DNA of 64,000 nucleotides, from contig DGNO01000002.1 in the NCBI GenBank assembly GCA_002389665.1, positions 443,624-507,623 of the forward strand, given 5' to 3'. The notes beneath the pieces are model-generated. The model searched no databases and was not told the DNA's origin. It saw nothing but the letters and a program-made list of their open reading frames with translations. The DNA is from Rhodobiaceae bacterium UBA4490 (GTDB taxonomy: Bacteria; Pseudomonadota; Alphaproteobacteria; Parvibaculales; Parvibaculaceae). Both the position numbers and the translations under genes were made by a program. Below, in pieces: positions 18,795 to 27,626 of this stretch; positions within the stretch are counted from its first letter, which is position 1; each line of letters opens with the position of its first letter.

Positions 18795-20905
18795 AGACTC
18801 TGGCCCGCCCGGCCAGTTTTGCTGCTCACCGCGCCGGTTTCCGCATTCTCGGACAGCGCTTCAGGATCGAATTCCAGCGGCAGGTCGCACCAGAACGTGC
18901 TGCCCTGCCCTTCCTCGCTTTCAAAACCGATGCGCCCGCCCATCTTCTCCACCAGCAGCCGGGCAAGGCTAAGGCCGATCCCCGCCCCGCCGCCGGCCAC
19001 CATGGCGTCCGGGTGCAGCCGGGTGAACGTCTCGAACACCTTGTTCTGCATGGCTTTGGGAATCCCGATACCCGTATCGGAAATGGAAAGACGGAAGAAC
19101 CCGTCGCTCGTGCGCTCGCCGCTAATGCGCACTCTTCCCCCGTTCACATTGTATTTTACGGCATTGGACAAGAGATTGATGATGATCTGCTTCAACCGCT
19201 GCCGGTCCGTTTCAAGCAGCACCGGCACGTCGCGCGGCAAGCGGTCCTCGATGGATACCTCGCCGCGTTCGGCCAATTGCGCAACTTGCGCGATGCACTC
19301 GCTCACCGCCTCGCCCACGTCCACCTTCTCGACCGAAACCCGCAAATGCCCGGCTTCGATGCTGGAAAGATCGAGAATGTCGTTGACGAGATTGAGAAGC
19401 TGCTCGCCCGCCGTGAGAATGAAACTGATCCGTTCCATTTGCGAGGCGTTGAGCGTGCCGCCCGCCGTCATCTGCATGACTTCGGCGAACCCGATAATCG
19501 CGTTGAGCGGCGTGCGCAGCTCATGGCTCATCGTCGCAAGGAATTGCGATTTGGCCCGGCTTGCCTCCTCCGCGCTTTGCTTGGCGCGTAAAATGGCGCG
19601 CTCCGATTTCACCTGCCTTGTAATGTCATGACAGGTGCCGAAAATTTTGACCGCCCGGCCTTCTTCATATTCGATGACGATATTCGCCTCCACGAACATC
19701 ACCGCCCCATCTTTGCTGCACAGACGGTAAGTTTCGGGACCAAGCGTACGCGCGCCCTTCGCCGCGCCTTCCAAAATCCAGTTGAGAACCCATTCGGAAT
19801 CATCCGGGTGATGGATATCGGCAAGCACCGTGTCGAGACTGACCTCCAAATCCCCGTCATAACCGAGCAGGCGGCGCATACCCTCGGACCAGATCACCTC
19901 GTTGGTGCGCAGGTCCCAGGCAAAATCACCGACACGGGCAATGATCTGCGCGCGGATCAGCTTTTCCTCGCTCAGGCGCACGGCCTGTGTCACCTGCGCC
20001 ACCTGCCGGCGCAAAAGCGCAACGACGCCCGCACCGGCAAAGAGCAAAAGCGCCGCGCCGCCGATCGCCCAGATCACCCAGGCCGGCAGCGCAGGCTCCC
20101 CCGCAGGCGACATCCATTTTTCCAAGGCCGTGAAATAAGCCGATTGCGGATCGGTTTTCATCGCCGCCATATGCCGGTCCACTTCGGCAATCAGCCCATC
20201 GGGCGTGCCGGGCGCAAAGGCGAAATAAAGCGCGGTCGGCTGAAAAACGAATTGCGAACGCGTCAGATCGAACCCGCTCTGCAGCGCCTCGCCCAAAGAC
20301 TGATTGACAATGCCAAAATCCGCGCGCCCTGCCGCTACCGCTTCGAGCGTCTCATTGTGCCGGGCGGTCGGCACGATTTCGAAGGAAAGTCCCTGTTCCT
20401 GGCGCATCTCGGCAAGCTTGCCATGCTGCACACTGTCTTTGAGCACGGCCACGCGCCCGCCTGCCATGTCCTCGAAATTCTGCACGATCGTGCCGGGCCG
20501 CGAATAAACGTAAGACCAGCTGCGCAGCACCGGCACTTGGGTAAATTTAAAAAGCGCCTCGCGCTCCGGTGTCGGCGCGACATCCGGCATGAGATCGATC
20601 TCACCCGCTTCGAGCATGGCAAGACAGTCCGCCCAGGCGCACGGGTGATAGGTCACGGCCCATCCGGCTTTCTCACTCAGGGCAGCAAGCACATCCGGAA
20701 AAAGCCCGGCCGGCGCGCCTTCTTCATCGAGAAATATTTTCGGCGGGTTTTGATAGATGCCGGCTCTCAGGCTCAGCTGCTCGCCCACCGGTTTGTCGGC
20801 CCCACTGGTAGAGACCGCGAGTATGCCCACGCTGGCAAACAAAAGCGGCAGCAGAAATATGCCCAACGAAAAACGGATCATACTGCTTTTCAACCGCACG
20901 CTCAT
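18791..20905 (-). CDS. Membrane histidine kinase with periplasmic solute-binding sensor and PAS domain
   Basis: A 704-residue sensor kinase. A signal or TM segment (about residues 9-30) is followed by a bacterial solute-binding protein family 3 domain (about 45-270; GLFPDVLAALSEKAGW, EIDLMPDVAPTPERE). Then come a TM segment near 280-300, a PAS domain (about 325-430) and HisKA/HATPase (SHELRTPLNAIIGF, INLLSNAVKYN, DTGIGI, GAGIGLSLARLL). No receiver domain and no response regulator gene is adjacent, so the partner is elsewhere. It presumably reads a small periplasmic ligand; linkage to mobA and nasT hints at nitrogen or molybdenum, but that is only context. Confidence 0.85.
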   Translation of the reverse strand: MSVRLKSSMIRFSLGIFLLPLLFASVGILAVSTSGADKPVGEQLSLRAGIYQNPPKIFLDEEGAPAGLFPDVLAALSEKAGWAVTYHPCAWADCLAMLEAGEIDLMPDVAPTPEREALFKFTQVPVLRSWSYVYSRPGTIVQNFEDMAGGRVAVLKDSVQHGKLAEMRQEQGLSFEIVPTARHNETLEAVAAGRADFGIVNQSLGEALQSGFDLTRSQFVFQPTALYFAFAPGTPDGLIAEVDRHMAAMKTDPQSAYFTALEKWMSPAGEPALPAWVIWAIGGAALLLFAGAGVVALLRRQVAQVTQAVRLSEEKLIRAQIIARVGDFAWDLRTNEVIWSEGMRRLLGYDGDLEVSLDTVLADIHHPDDSEWVLNWILEGAAKGARTLGPETYRLCSKDGAVMFVEANIVIEYEEGRAVKIFGTCHDITRQVKSERAILRAKQSAEEASRAKSQFLATMSHELRTPLNAIIGFAEVMQMTAGGTLNASQMERISFILTAGEQLLNLVNDILDLSSIEAGHLRVSVEKVDVGEAVSECIAQVAQLAERGEVSIEDRLPRDVPVLLETDRQRLKQIIINLLSNAVKYNVNGGRVRISGERTSDGFFRLSISDTGIGIPKAMQNKVFETFTRLHPDAMVAGGGAGIGLSLARLLVEKMGGRIGFESEEGQGSTFWCDLPLEFDPEALSENAETGAVSSKTGRAGQSL

Positions 20906-21182
20906 CCCCAAAGCTTGGCCATAGCCGTACTTGCCTGGCCCGCAGCCGTCCCGGCCGGTTGCCCGCCCCATAAATGTAGACCTCTAGCCTAGACCGGAAA
21001 GCCGTAATAGGAAAACTCTCCCCTTACTTTGTGCGCCCTTCTAAAGGCTGCGAACGCCGGACTGAGGCTCCGCCATTTCCTCAGCTCGGCCATTTGGGGT
21101 AGCCTTTACGGCAAGCTCCCGGGGAAATGGGCCGCTGCGCCCCCTCCTCCCACCCACCGCCTTTCAGCGCCGGTCCGCCCTT

Positions 21183-21818
21183 ATGCCCGACACGATGCCC
21201 GACAGTTCCCCGCCTCAACCGAGGGAGAGGTATTTCCTGGAGCTGACCGCCGGTCTCGAAACGCCGCGCTTTCTGCTTACCCCACTGGAGACGAGCGATA
21301 CCCCCGCCCTCCTGACGCATTTTCAGGACCCGCGTGTGACCGAATATATGGATATCGATCCCTTCACCCGGACCGAGGAAGCCGAGGACGTTATCGGCTG
21401 GGCGGAGAGTTTGCGTGCGGCCGCACAAGGGGTCCGTTGGGCCATCCGCGAGAAGGGGCAGGACGGCGCAGCGGGCACCTTCCTCGGCACCTGCGGCTTC
21501 AACACCCTTGTCTATGAGCGCGCCCGGCGCGGCGAGGTCGCCTATGACCTATCGCCCGCTCACTGGGGAAAAGGCGTCATGGCCGAAATCATGCCGCAGC
21601 TCATCGCCCTTGCCGCCGGTCCCCTCGCACTGCGCCGCCTCGAGGCGATGGTGACGCCCGGCAACACCCGCTCCATCCGCCTTCTCGAGCGGCACGGCTT
21701 TGAAAAAGAAGGCCTCCTGCGCCAGCACGCCTATTGGAAAGGCCGCTTCTGGGACCAGCTTATCTTCGGGCAGGTGTTGGAGGGGAATGGTAGCGGAGGA
21801 GGATTGCCGGAGAGGTAA
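21183..21818 (+). CDS. GNAT N-acetyltransferase, RimJ/RimL type (left, full copy)
   Basis: A 211-residue GNAT enzyme of the ribosomal-protein/small-molecule acetyltransferase group (HWGKGVMAEI forms the acetyl-CoA loop; NTRSIRLLERHGF follows). The substrate is unknown. Its last codons (NGSGGG, then LPER) read through 17 bases of tRNA-Met 3' sequence at 21786-21802. In the right-hand copy the gene ends inside the intact tRNA. This copy is therefore probably the resident gene whose tail was changed when the island inserted. An alternative ATG lies four codons downstream. Confidence 0.82.
   Translation: MPDTMPDSSPPQPRERYFLELTAGLETPRFLLTPLETSDTPALLTHFQDPRVTEYMDIDPFTRTEEAEDVIGWAESLRAAAQGVRWAIREKGQDGAAGTFLGTCGFNTLVYERARRGEVAYDLSPAHWGKGVMAEIMPQLIALAAGPLALRRLEAMVTPGNTRSIRLLERHGFEKEGLLRQHAYWKGRFWDQLIFGQVLEGNGSGGGLPER
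21786..21802. repeat. 17-bp remnant of the tRNA-Met 3' end (left island edge)
   Basis: These 17 bases match the CCA end and acceptor stem complement of the intact tRNA at 37.33 kb exactly, then diverge. They lie in the final codons of the left GNAT gene, at the same relative place as in the right copy. This is the expected chromosomal half-site left when an element inserts into the tRNA. Confidence 0.65.
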
Positions 21819-21875
21819 CGCACAGTCATGTGCGAGCAGACTGATTAACTCTATACAGCTAGAGGATAACGCCCT

Positions 21876-22070
21876 CTAGATTTGTATGCAGACCCAGTGA
21901 AGTGTGAGAAAAAGTCCAGCAACAAAGCTCAGGTTGGCCCACAATCCGAGACGCGCGACACCATTCGCCAACTCAACGTCAGTTGAAATCATCTTCTTAA
22001 AACAGGCATTGAGAATGTCATCGAACTTTTTGAATTTCTCTCCGATCCATTGCCTTAAACATTGGCGCAT
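21876..22070 (-). CDS. Small hypothetical protein with one hydrophobic segment
   Basis: A 64-residue frame that overlaps the end of the upstream small membrane gene by 16 bases. The C-terminal third (NLSFVAGLFLTLHWVCIQI) could span a membrane; the N-terminus is basic and soluble. It resembles no family I know. It lies in the short segment between the two left tRNA fragments and may form a small operon with the two genes upstream. Confidence 0.4.
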   Translation of the reverse strand: MRQCLRQWIGEKFKKFDDILNACFKKMISTDVELANGVARLGLWANLSFVAGLFLTLHWVCIQI

Positions 22071-22375
22071 CCCGCTCGCGGTTTTTTTCCTGGTCGTTTT
22101 TTGATGTTTGCGCCCTGAGACTTCTTCACTTGGAGGTTGAGATGCACAACTTCCAAAAAATATGAAATACCGGCAAACACCAATCCGAACGAGAAGACCG
22201 TTGCAATCGCAAGATAAATTTTAATCCCAAACACAGACAGTGGGCTTGTTACAAGTTCGGGCAAGACAAGTGCTAGCGCAGCCCCGTTGGCCGCAATAGG
22301 TGCCATAGCGAACCGTCTTGCAGAATCGAGATAACGTTTCTCTAGAGAGGGTGAGTCAGCGCTTTCGCCTGCCAT
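22055..22375 (-). CDS. Hypothetical two-TM membrane protein
   Basis: A 106-residue protein with two hydrophobic stretches (about residues 25-45 and 52-75) and a Lys/Arg-rich tail. The ATG lies one base after the stop of the preceding frame, which indicates translational coupling. No family recognised. Confidence 0.5.
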   Translation of the reverse strand: MAGESADSPSLEKRYLDSARRFAMAPIAANGAALALVLPELVTSPLSVFGIKIYLAIATVFSFGLVFAGISYFLEVVHLNLQVKKSQGANIKKRPGKKPRAGCANV

Positions 22376-22376
22376 A

Positions 22377-22601
22377 TCAACTATCGCCTAAATCAGCTTC
22401 GATTTCGGTTTCAATATCACCAGCGCCATCATCTTCATCAAGGCGGCGCTCCGTTGTTCTGGAAAGATCAATGGCCGCTGCAAAAAAACTAGCGGCAGCG
22501 AGCATCGGTACGACGAACACCATCTTTCCTGTAAGACCTGCTGCTAGATAAGAGGGCACAAGAACAATTGCAGCTTTAATTGCAGCTTCCCTAATCTTCA
22601 T
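22377..22601 (-). CDS. Hypothetical small membrane protein with acidic tail
   Basis: A 74-residue frame: a basic start, two closely spaced hydrophobic stretches (residues about 8-45), then a strongly acidic C-terminus (LDEDDGAGDIETEIEADLGD). AGGG lies upstream of the ATG. It is the first of three overlapping minus-strand frames in this island segment. Function not recognised. Confidence 0.5.
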   Translation of the reverse strand: MKIREAAIKAAIVLVPSYLAAGLTGKMVFVVPMLAAASFFAAAIDLSRTTERRLDEDDGAGDIETEIEADLGDS

Positions 22602-22764
22602 GCCATGCCCTATCCATCTTGAGCGGTCAGAAAAGATAACAAGGCTCTTTGCCGGAATCGCACACCCCTAATTGAACTTTTAGATTTACCATTTGGAGAG
22701 CCCCCGGTCGAGCCTCAGCGGCATCGCCGGGGAGAACCAACTAGGTCCGAAAAGTGCGGAAGAG

Positions 22765-22813
22765 ATGGTAGCGGAGGAGGGACTTGAACCCCCGACACGC
22801 GGATTATGATTCC
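22765..22813. repeat. 49-bp direct repeat of the tRNA-Met 3' half (attachment site)
   Basis: Identical to 37334-37382. It covers the tRNA CCA end, acceptor, T arm, variable loop and part of the anticodon arm, then diverges, so it cannot make a tRNA. With the integrase 500 bp away it is the expected att site of the island. Confidence 0.85.
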
Positions 22814-22964
22814 TGCGGGAACTCGCTGGTATCCGCCCCGCAAGGAGCATATACCACGCCGCTCCGATGCTCGGAGCGCTGCTGACAGCCATTCCGATCC
22901 TTGACGCCTATTCACCGGCATCCTTCTGTCTGGCCTCAAAACGAACCAACAATGAGGTCAACAA

Positions 22965-23279
22965 ATGAAATCTCTCGCAGGCGCGCTTGCCCTATTGCCC
23001 GCCCTCTTGTTCTTCGCCCCTACTGCGGGCGCTTCTGACTGGCTCCAGGAGACCAAGCGGGAGGGGGAGACAACCTTGGACTTCGCGGAAAGGCGCCACG
23101 ACGAGCTGAGCGCTCAAGCTCTCCGGTGGAGGTTTCAGCCCTATCTCGTCGATGTGTCGATCTATCACTATGAAATGCCCGATGGAGACAACATCGTCTG
23201 CCTCCGGGGCTGGGTGCCCAATCTCATCTGGCCGAGTATAGAGAGCATTCACTTCGAGTTTGTCTGCCGGGAGTTATAA
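22965..23279 (+). CDS. Small exported hypothetical protein
   Basis: A 104-residue protein with a clear signal peptide (ALALLPALLFFAPTAGA, cleavage likely before SDW). The mature part of about 80 residues has two Cys that could form a disulfide. GAGG lies 7 bases before the ATG. No family recognised; it sits between the att site and the integrase. Confidence 0.6.
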   Translation: MKSLAGALALLPALLFFAPTAGASDWLQETKREGETTLDFAERRHDELSAQALRWRFQPYLVDVSIYHYEMPDGDNIVCLRGWVPNLIWPSIESIHFEFVCREL

Positions 23280-23306
23280 TGGTGCAGATGGCGGCGAGCT
23301 TGGAGC

Positions 23307-24269
23307 TTATGCCGCCATCAAATCCTTCTCGAGCTTTGCCATACGCTCAATATCGCCCTCCATATCGTCGAACAAATGCCCATAGACGTCGAAGGTCATA
23401 TTGATAGACGCATGCCCCATCAGCGTTTGTATCTTTTTGGGCGACCAGCCCTGCTCGATAAAGAGTGACGCAGCGGCATGCCGGAGAGCATGCATCCCGA
23501 AGCGGGGTTTGCCCTTCTTATTCACGACACCGCACTCAACCATAAGCGGTAGAAAGAACCTGTTATAGAGATTGGAGTGGGTTTCGGGGTTCCCGGCACC
23601 GTTCGGAAAGACAAGCCCCAAGTTTCTCTTAGGGCAACGGCCAACCCAATCGCTCAGCACTTCTTTCACAACGGGTGCCATCGGAATGTTCCGGCGCCCT
23701 GCCCGGCTTTTCGGCATGCCAAACTCGTTCCAGCGGTCCACACGCTCGCGCACCTGGATGATTTGCCGGTCAAAATCCACATTCTCCCAGCGTAAGCCTC
23801 GCAGCTCAGAGGCGCGCATACCCGTAAACACCGCTACCGTCAAAAACGCCCGGTATTTATCGGGACACGCAGCAAGCAGCGCCCTGATTTCCTGCTTTGA
23901 AGGGATGATGCATTCTTCTTTTGAGCGCCGGGAGTTCCTGAGCCGCACGTCAGCAGCAACATTCCGGGCGACCTGCCCCCTCGCAACCGCCTCCGAGATC
24001 AACGCGCGCAAGCTTCCCAAAACCTTTCGAAGCATTGCCTGAGACAAAGTGTCTCTCAATGTCTCAATGAACTCATAGATGTCGCCAGCAGAGAGTTCAT
24101 CAACCGAATGCTCTCCCAACAAAGGGAGAATGTGTAAATCGAGATGCTGCCGGTAGGAACAGAGCGTCGCCCGCTCCAATTCATTCAGCTCACACGTCCT
24201 CAGCCACTGCTCACCGGCATCTTTGATCGTTATCACGCGCTTCACGTCACACCTCTTCGTCAGTCTCAC
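23307..24269 (-). CDS. Tyrosine recombinase / site-specific integrase
   Basis: A 320-residue phage-type integrase. An N-terminal SAM-like DNA-binding domain (about residues 10-105) is followed by the catalytic domain. Visible catalytic parts are GMRASELRGLRW (first Arg), HALRHAAASLF (HxxR), and MGHASINMTFDVYGHLF (His and the nucleophilic Tyr). It starts at a GTG; an in-frame GTG eight codons later is possible. Its place 500 bp inside the 49-bp att repeat makes it the enzyme that inserted the island at tRNA-Met. Confidence 0.92.
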   Translation of the reverse strand: MRLTKRCDVKRVITIKDAGEQWLRTCELNELERATLCSYRQHLDLHILPLLGEHSVDELSAGDIYEFIETLRDTLSQAMLRKVLGSLRALISEAVARGQVARNVAADVRLRNSRRSKEECIIPSKQEIRALLAACPDKYRAFLTVAVFTGMRASELRGLRWENVDFDRQIIQVRERVDRWNEFGMPKSRAGRRNIPMAPVVKEVLSDWVGRCPKRNLGLVFPNGAGNPETHSNLYNRFFLPLMVECGVVNKKGKPRFGMHALRHAAASLFIEQGWSPKKIQTLMGHASINMTFDVYGHLFDDMEGDIERMAKLEKDLMAA

Positions 24270-24426
24270 ACAGACCTTCAGAGTCTAGGACGGGCGGAAA
24301 TACCTGTCGGGGTTTTTCCTATGATCTGATTGCGGTTTAGGAGCATCCGAAAGAGCAATGACTTGCGGCAGTGTTTTTTTGCTTGGGTCGAAACAACTAA
24401 TTTCGGCAGTTTTACAAATTTCTTTC

Positions 24427-24472
24427 TATAATAGACGTGCTGTCACACCTCCGGCAGCCTTCAGAAATTTCT
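24427..24472 (+). promoter_or_regulatory. Putative promoter and palindromic operator before the Rep-like gene
   Basis: A TATAAT hexamer lies at 24427-24432, 60 bases before the start codon, with no convincing -35. A perfect palindrome, AGAAATTTCT, follows at 24463-24472, and the related AAATTTCT occurs at 24416. These may be regulator sites; support is by eye only. Confidence 0.35.
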
Positions 24473-24491
24473 AAAACCAGAAAAGGATAAA

Positions 24492-25667
24492 ATGAGTATT
24501 ACGAATTCGAGTAAGCCCCTCCCCAACACACAGCTTCAATCTCAGGCGCGGCGGGAACGGGCGCGTCACCGAGACAAAGGAACTGTTCCTCTCCGCACAA
24601 CGGTCAATACAGCCGGAAAAAAGTTCTCGACATTCAGAGTCGCTCCCGAATTCTCGTTAGACGGCGTCAACGCAAGTGCGTATTTCGATACGATCAAGCT
24701 AACTCTGGAATTTTCAAGAATAAGAGAACTCAATGGGCTTCGTGCCGAGTTCAAACGAAGTCTCAAACTAAGAGGCAGACAAACAAAGCATAAATTCCGC
24801 TTCCATTGCTGCACAGAAGGCACAAAGGGTTTTGTCTTTAGGCTCACCATCCATGATGTAGAGCCAGCAGACCTTTTTCAGGCCGAGACCCTTGCCCACC
24901 TATCCCGACCATTCTCCATCTATAGGATGGATTGGGCGGTGGATTTCAAGCCGCGCGACACAGCAGCGCTCCCAAGTCTGTATCACGGGCTTGCGATGAC
25001 ATTATGCTGCCCGGCCATTGATATTCAGAAGCCTGGAGCTATGCCTAGGCAGTTTTTTGATTATGAGATCAAGCTTCCGAAGGAGAAGAATAAACATTTC
25101 CTCGGATTACGCCATACGGCCAATGATTGGGACTTAAATGACTACTGCCACACCTTTGTGCCCATTGGGTCTGGCACAACTTATTATGGCTCCAAGAGCT
25201 GTCCCGTCTACGCGAAGGTTTATCGCAAGGTAAAAGACAGGGCTGGAAAGGTCGCACTGGACGAAGCCTCTCAGTTCATACGGGTCGAACTCACGTTTCA
25301 GGGGTCGGCACTAGATGATATAGGGTGCACAACCTTGGCTGACTTCCGAAAGCTCCGCTCTACCCGGCTATCGAAATACTTTCGCTTTGAGAACGCCGCT
25401 GTTCAAATGATGAACGATCCTGAGCATCCGTGGAGAAAAACGAAGGAAAAGATGCTGTATCCAATAATTGCCTCCTGCGCTGCCATCTTCAAAGAACGCA
25501 AACAAAAGCAAGGACATTGGGGTTTCGTCAATGGAGTACCACGCAAACGCCCCACCCCAAAAGGATACGGTACCCTTGCCGACAGCGACACTAACAAAAA
25601 GGTGGGCGAGGCCCTGCGAAAACTTTTCAAGGGAGAAGAATGGGAAGGGTTCTTTCTCCATTCTTGA
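24492..25667 (+). CDS. Replication-initiation-like protein (Rep_trans type), tentative
   Basis: A 391-residue protein. The middle part (YRMDWAVDFKP near 160, then TTYYGSKSCPVYAKVYRKVKD near 235 and QFIRVELTF near 265) has the order of motifs seen in rolling-circle initiators of the Rep_trans/RstA family: an R-x-D strand, a YxGS segment, a YxK segment and an RxE strand. Such proteins nick a plasmid or phage origin through a Tyr. I cannot confirm the catalytic Tyr. AAGGA lies 7 bases before the ATG. It would let the excised island replicate. An unrelated phage protein is the alternative. Confidence 0.5.
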   Translation: MSITNSSKPLPNTQLQSQARRERARHRDKGTVPLRTTVNTAGKKFSTFRVAPEFSLDGVNASAYFDTIKLTLEFSRIRELNGLRAEFKRSLKLRGRQTKHKFRFHCCTEGTKGFVFRLTIHDVEPADLFQAETLAHLSRPFSIYRMDWAVDFKPRDTAALPSLYHGLAMTLCCPAIDIQKPGAMPRQFFDYEIKLPKEKNKHFLGLRHTANDWDLNDYCHTFVPIGSGTTYYGSKSCPVYAKVYRKVKDRAGKVALDEASQFIRVELTFQGSALDDIGCTTLADFRKLRSTRLSKYFRFENAAVQMMNDPEHPWRKTKEKMLYPIIASCAAIFKERKQKQGHWGFVNGVPRKRPTPKGYGTLADSDTNKKVGEALRKLFKGEEWEGFFLHS

Positions 25668-26211
25668 CCAAAAATTTGCGAGTTTTTTCTAAATGAGAAC
25701 TCGCGCTCCCCGTCTCAAATTTGGAGGCGTGGAAGAAAGCCCATTTTTCAGTGATATCTGCTGAAACGCAGGTCAAGCCTAGCAATGAGAAGCGCGTCGT
25801 GAAGGACAACCATCGCAAATCTACCCCGCTTTGGGCACTTCACACGCGCGTTCCTCACTCTCTCACCCTATAGCTAGTATATATACTGTTATAGAACATG
25901 GGGTGGAGACAGAGGAACTCAATGAGCTTGGAGATCATCGGGATTGAAAGTGTCTCCCTCTTAAGCTTCCCTTCCTCACTTAAACTACCTCTCTATGAAC
26001 TTTTCTTTCCCCGGCAATGTCTCAATGCCTTCTCTGGAAGCATTCTCTCTGTTTCCCGAATGAAGCTCCCTTTCCAACTCTTCTGGATAAAAGCTTCCAT
26101 CCTTCCCTTTCCCAACTGAATCATAAAATTTCGAGCGCGCGCCGCCCCAACCGCTCTCTAGACCTTCTCACCAGAGCCCTTGCGCTGGAATGACTCTGTG
26201 CGACCCATAGA

Positions 26212-26283
26212 GAGTCACTGGTGAGCATTTTTGGTTTTCTGCACCTTACCCACCCGAAACCTAGAACGCTCACCAGTGGACTC
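26212..26283. repeat. Inverted repeat with 15-bp arms
   Basis: Arms 26212-26226 and 26268-26283 are reverse complements except for one extra base on the right, separated by 41 bases. Related CTCACCAG and GACTCACTG words recur at 26167 and 26865. It lies 0.5 kb downstream of the Rep-like gene, so it is a candidate origin hairpin or operator. Confidence 0.6.
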
Positions 26284-26528
26284 CTGAGGGCTTATTTTTA
26301 TCGTCCGGAAATATCGGCCTTAAAACGCGGTATCATTCCTATCCCGCCTCCCTCACCTTCTTCGACAGGGGCAGGAACTGAGAGGCATCGGAGCAGATCA
26401 GCCACACCCGTTTTGGACAACGGTTCTATTGAGCATTTTCCGGATGGGCTCTTTGCGGCAGCTTCCAAAATTGCGGTGCAAGCTTGAGTATCTGACGCGA
26501 TTGCGGGCAATCTCCGGAAAGTGAGACA

Positions 26529-26574
26529 AAACGCCTATATTTTGCCTACAGGATTCCGGTTTTTGTAGGCGTTT
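26529..26574. repeat. Nested inverted repeat
   Basis: Outer arms AAACGCCTA (26529-26537) and TAGGCGTTT (26566-26574) enclose a second complementary pair, GCCTACA (26544-26550) with TGTAGGC (26564-26570). Two alternative hairpins share the right arm. No T tract follows, so a plain terminator is unlikely. Confidence 0.5.
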
Positions 26575-27626
26575 CCGGCTGCGGATATGCGGAAGAAGCT
26601 CCTTTCCGCTTATACCTTCCCCAATTCCCGGAAAACTGAGCACAAAAGTCCCCTTGCCTCCTTTGGCTTCAGAGAAACTCACTTGCTTTCTCTCATGAAG
26701 CTCACGCGGGATTTCTTCTGAAGAGCTCCGAAACAACTTCGAGCGGGAACCAAGATTTATTGAGATTTTCGGGAGCCAAGGAACATCGGATTGCCTATCC
26801 GCAGCTCCCAAGCATCAAAAACGCGTCGGGAAGCTCATATGCATGCTCCAGGAAGCTCTCAGAGACTCACTGATGGGCGTTCTTTGCTTTTGAACGGGGA
26901 AGATAGCTCTCGCGGGAAACGCTCACCTGACGCGCTCTGAGAGCTTCATTGCAAATCCACCTTCCCGGCGACTTTAGGAGGCGCAATCACTGCTCGGGCG
27001 TCTTCTGCCTACGGGTTCTTGAACAGCGGATGCGTTGTCCTTCGGGAGAGCATGATCGATCTTAAAGGCATGCCTTGGAGCCAGGAGATCATTTGGAAGA
27101 AGGCTGTGTGAGACATTCGCTCATAGCGAAGTATAAGTTTTGACCCAAGAGCGGGCGATGCTGACGGGGATGAGCTTGAATGCCATCGCTCACACGTCTG
27201 TGTCACAGAGAGCTGAACCCGAGCCACTCAATCCGGAAGTCCTAGAAATTATCCGGAGACGGGATGGCTATGTAGGCATTATTCGGGAGAGATACGATTT
27301 TTCCCTTATACTTTGGCTTATCAAAGCCAGAAAGCTCTATCGTTCCTATCCGCGGCGGCTAAGGCAGCTTCCCGGAAAGTATCCCGTCTCATAGCGCGTT
27401 CCGATTTGAAATCCCTCGACAACTCAGCTTAGCTCACGTCGAAAGGTTGAAGCGATGCAAGCTCAATCCCTCGCCTGCCCAAACGATCTGAATTGGTGCA
27501 TCACCGCCAGCACACGACTAAATCGTCTTTCGGCCAACCCCTAAGGTCACCGAAGCCAAAGCAGCAATCCCAACGGCTTTTTAGTTATCGATGGGTACCA
27601 TTACCATCAGGGTCGGTCTGTTTTGC

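Larger units (their letters stand above)
25668..27626. other. Gene-poor, repeat-rich tract
   Basis: Nearly 2 kb with no convincing gene. Frames here are short, lack Shine-Dalgarno sites and resemble no family. The stretch at about 25940-26120 is strongly pyrimidine-rich on the plus strand. The hexamer GAAGCT or its complement occurs ten times between 25964 and 27371, about fourteen times chance for random sequence. TCCGG words are also frequent, and two inverted repeats are present (listed separately). It could hold an origin, a structured RNA or decayed genes. Confidence 0.6.

Noticed and set aside
2000..20900. Long antisense frames opposite the monooxygenase, nas, nir and nrt genes
   Set aside because: They mirror the third-base GC bias of the real genes, have no start signals and carry no domain motifs.
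22765..22840. Second tRNA-Met gene
   Set aside because: Only the 3' 49 bases are present. The following bases cannot form the anticodon stem, D arm or 5' acceptor strand, so it is an att site and not a gene.
26398..26811. Minus-strand frame of 137 codons in the gene-poor tract
   Set aside because: No Shine-Dalgarno site, no family resemblance, and composition that follows the local repeat words; probably chance.
27009..27394. Transposase remnant on either strand
   Set aside because: A segment looked faintly like a transposase tail, but no catalytic motif, terminal repeats or longer alignment could be seen.
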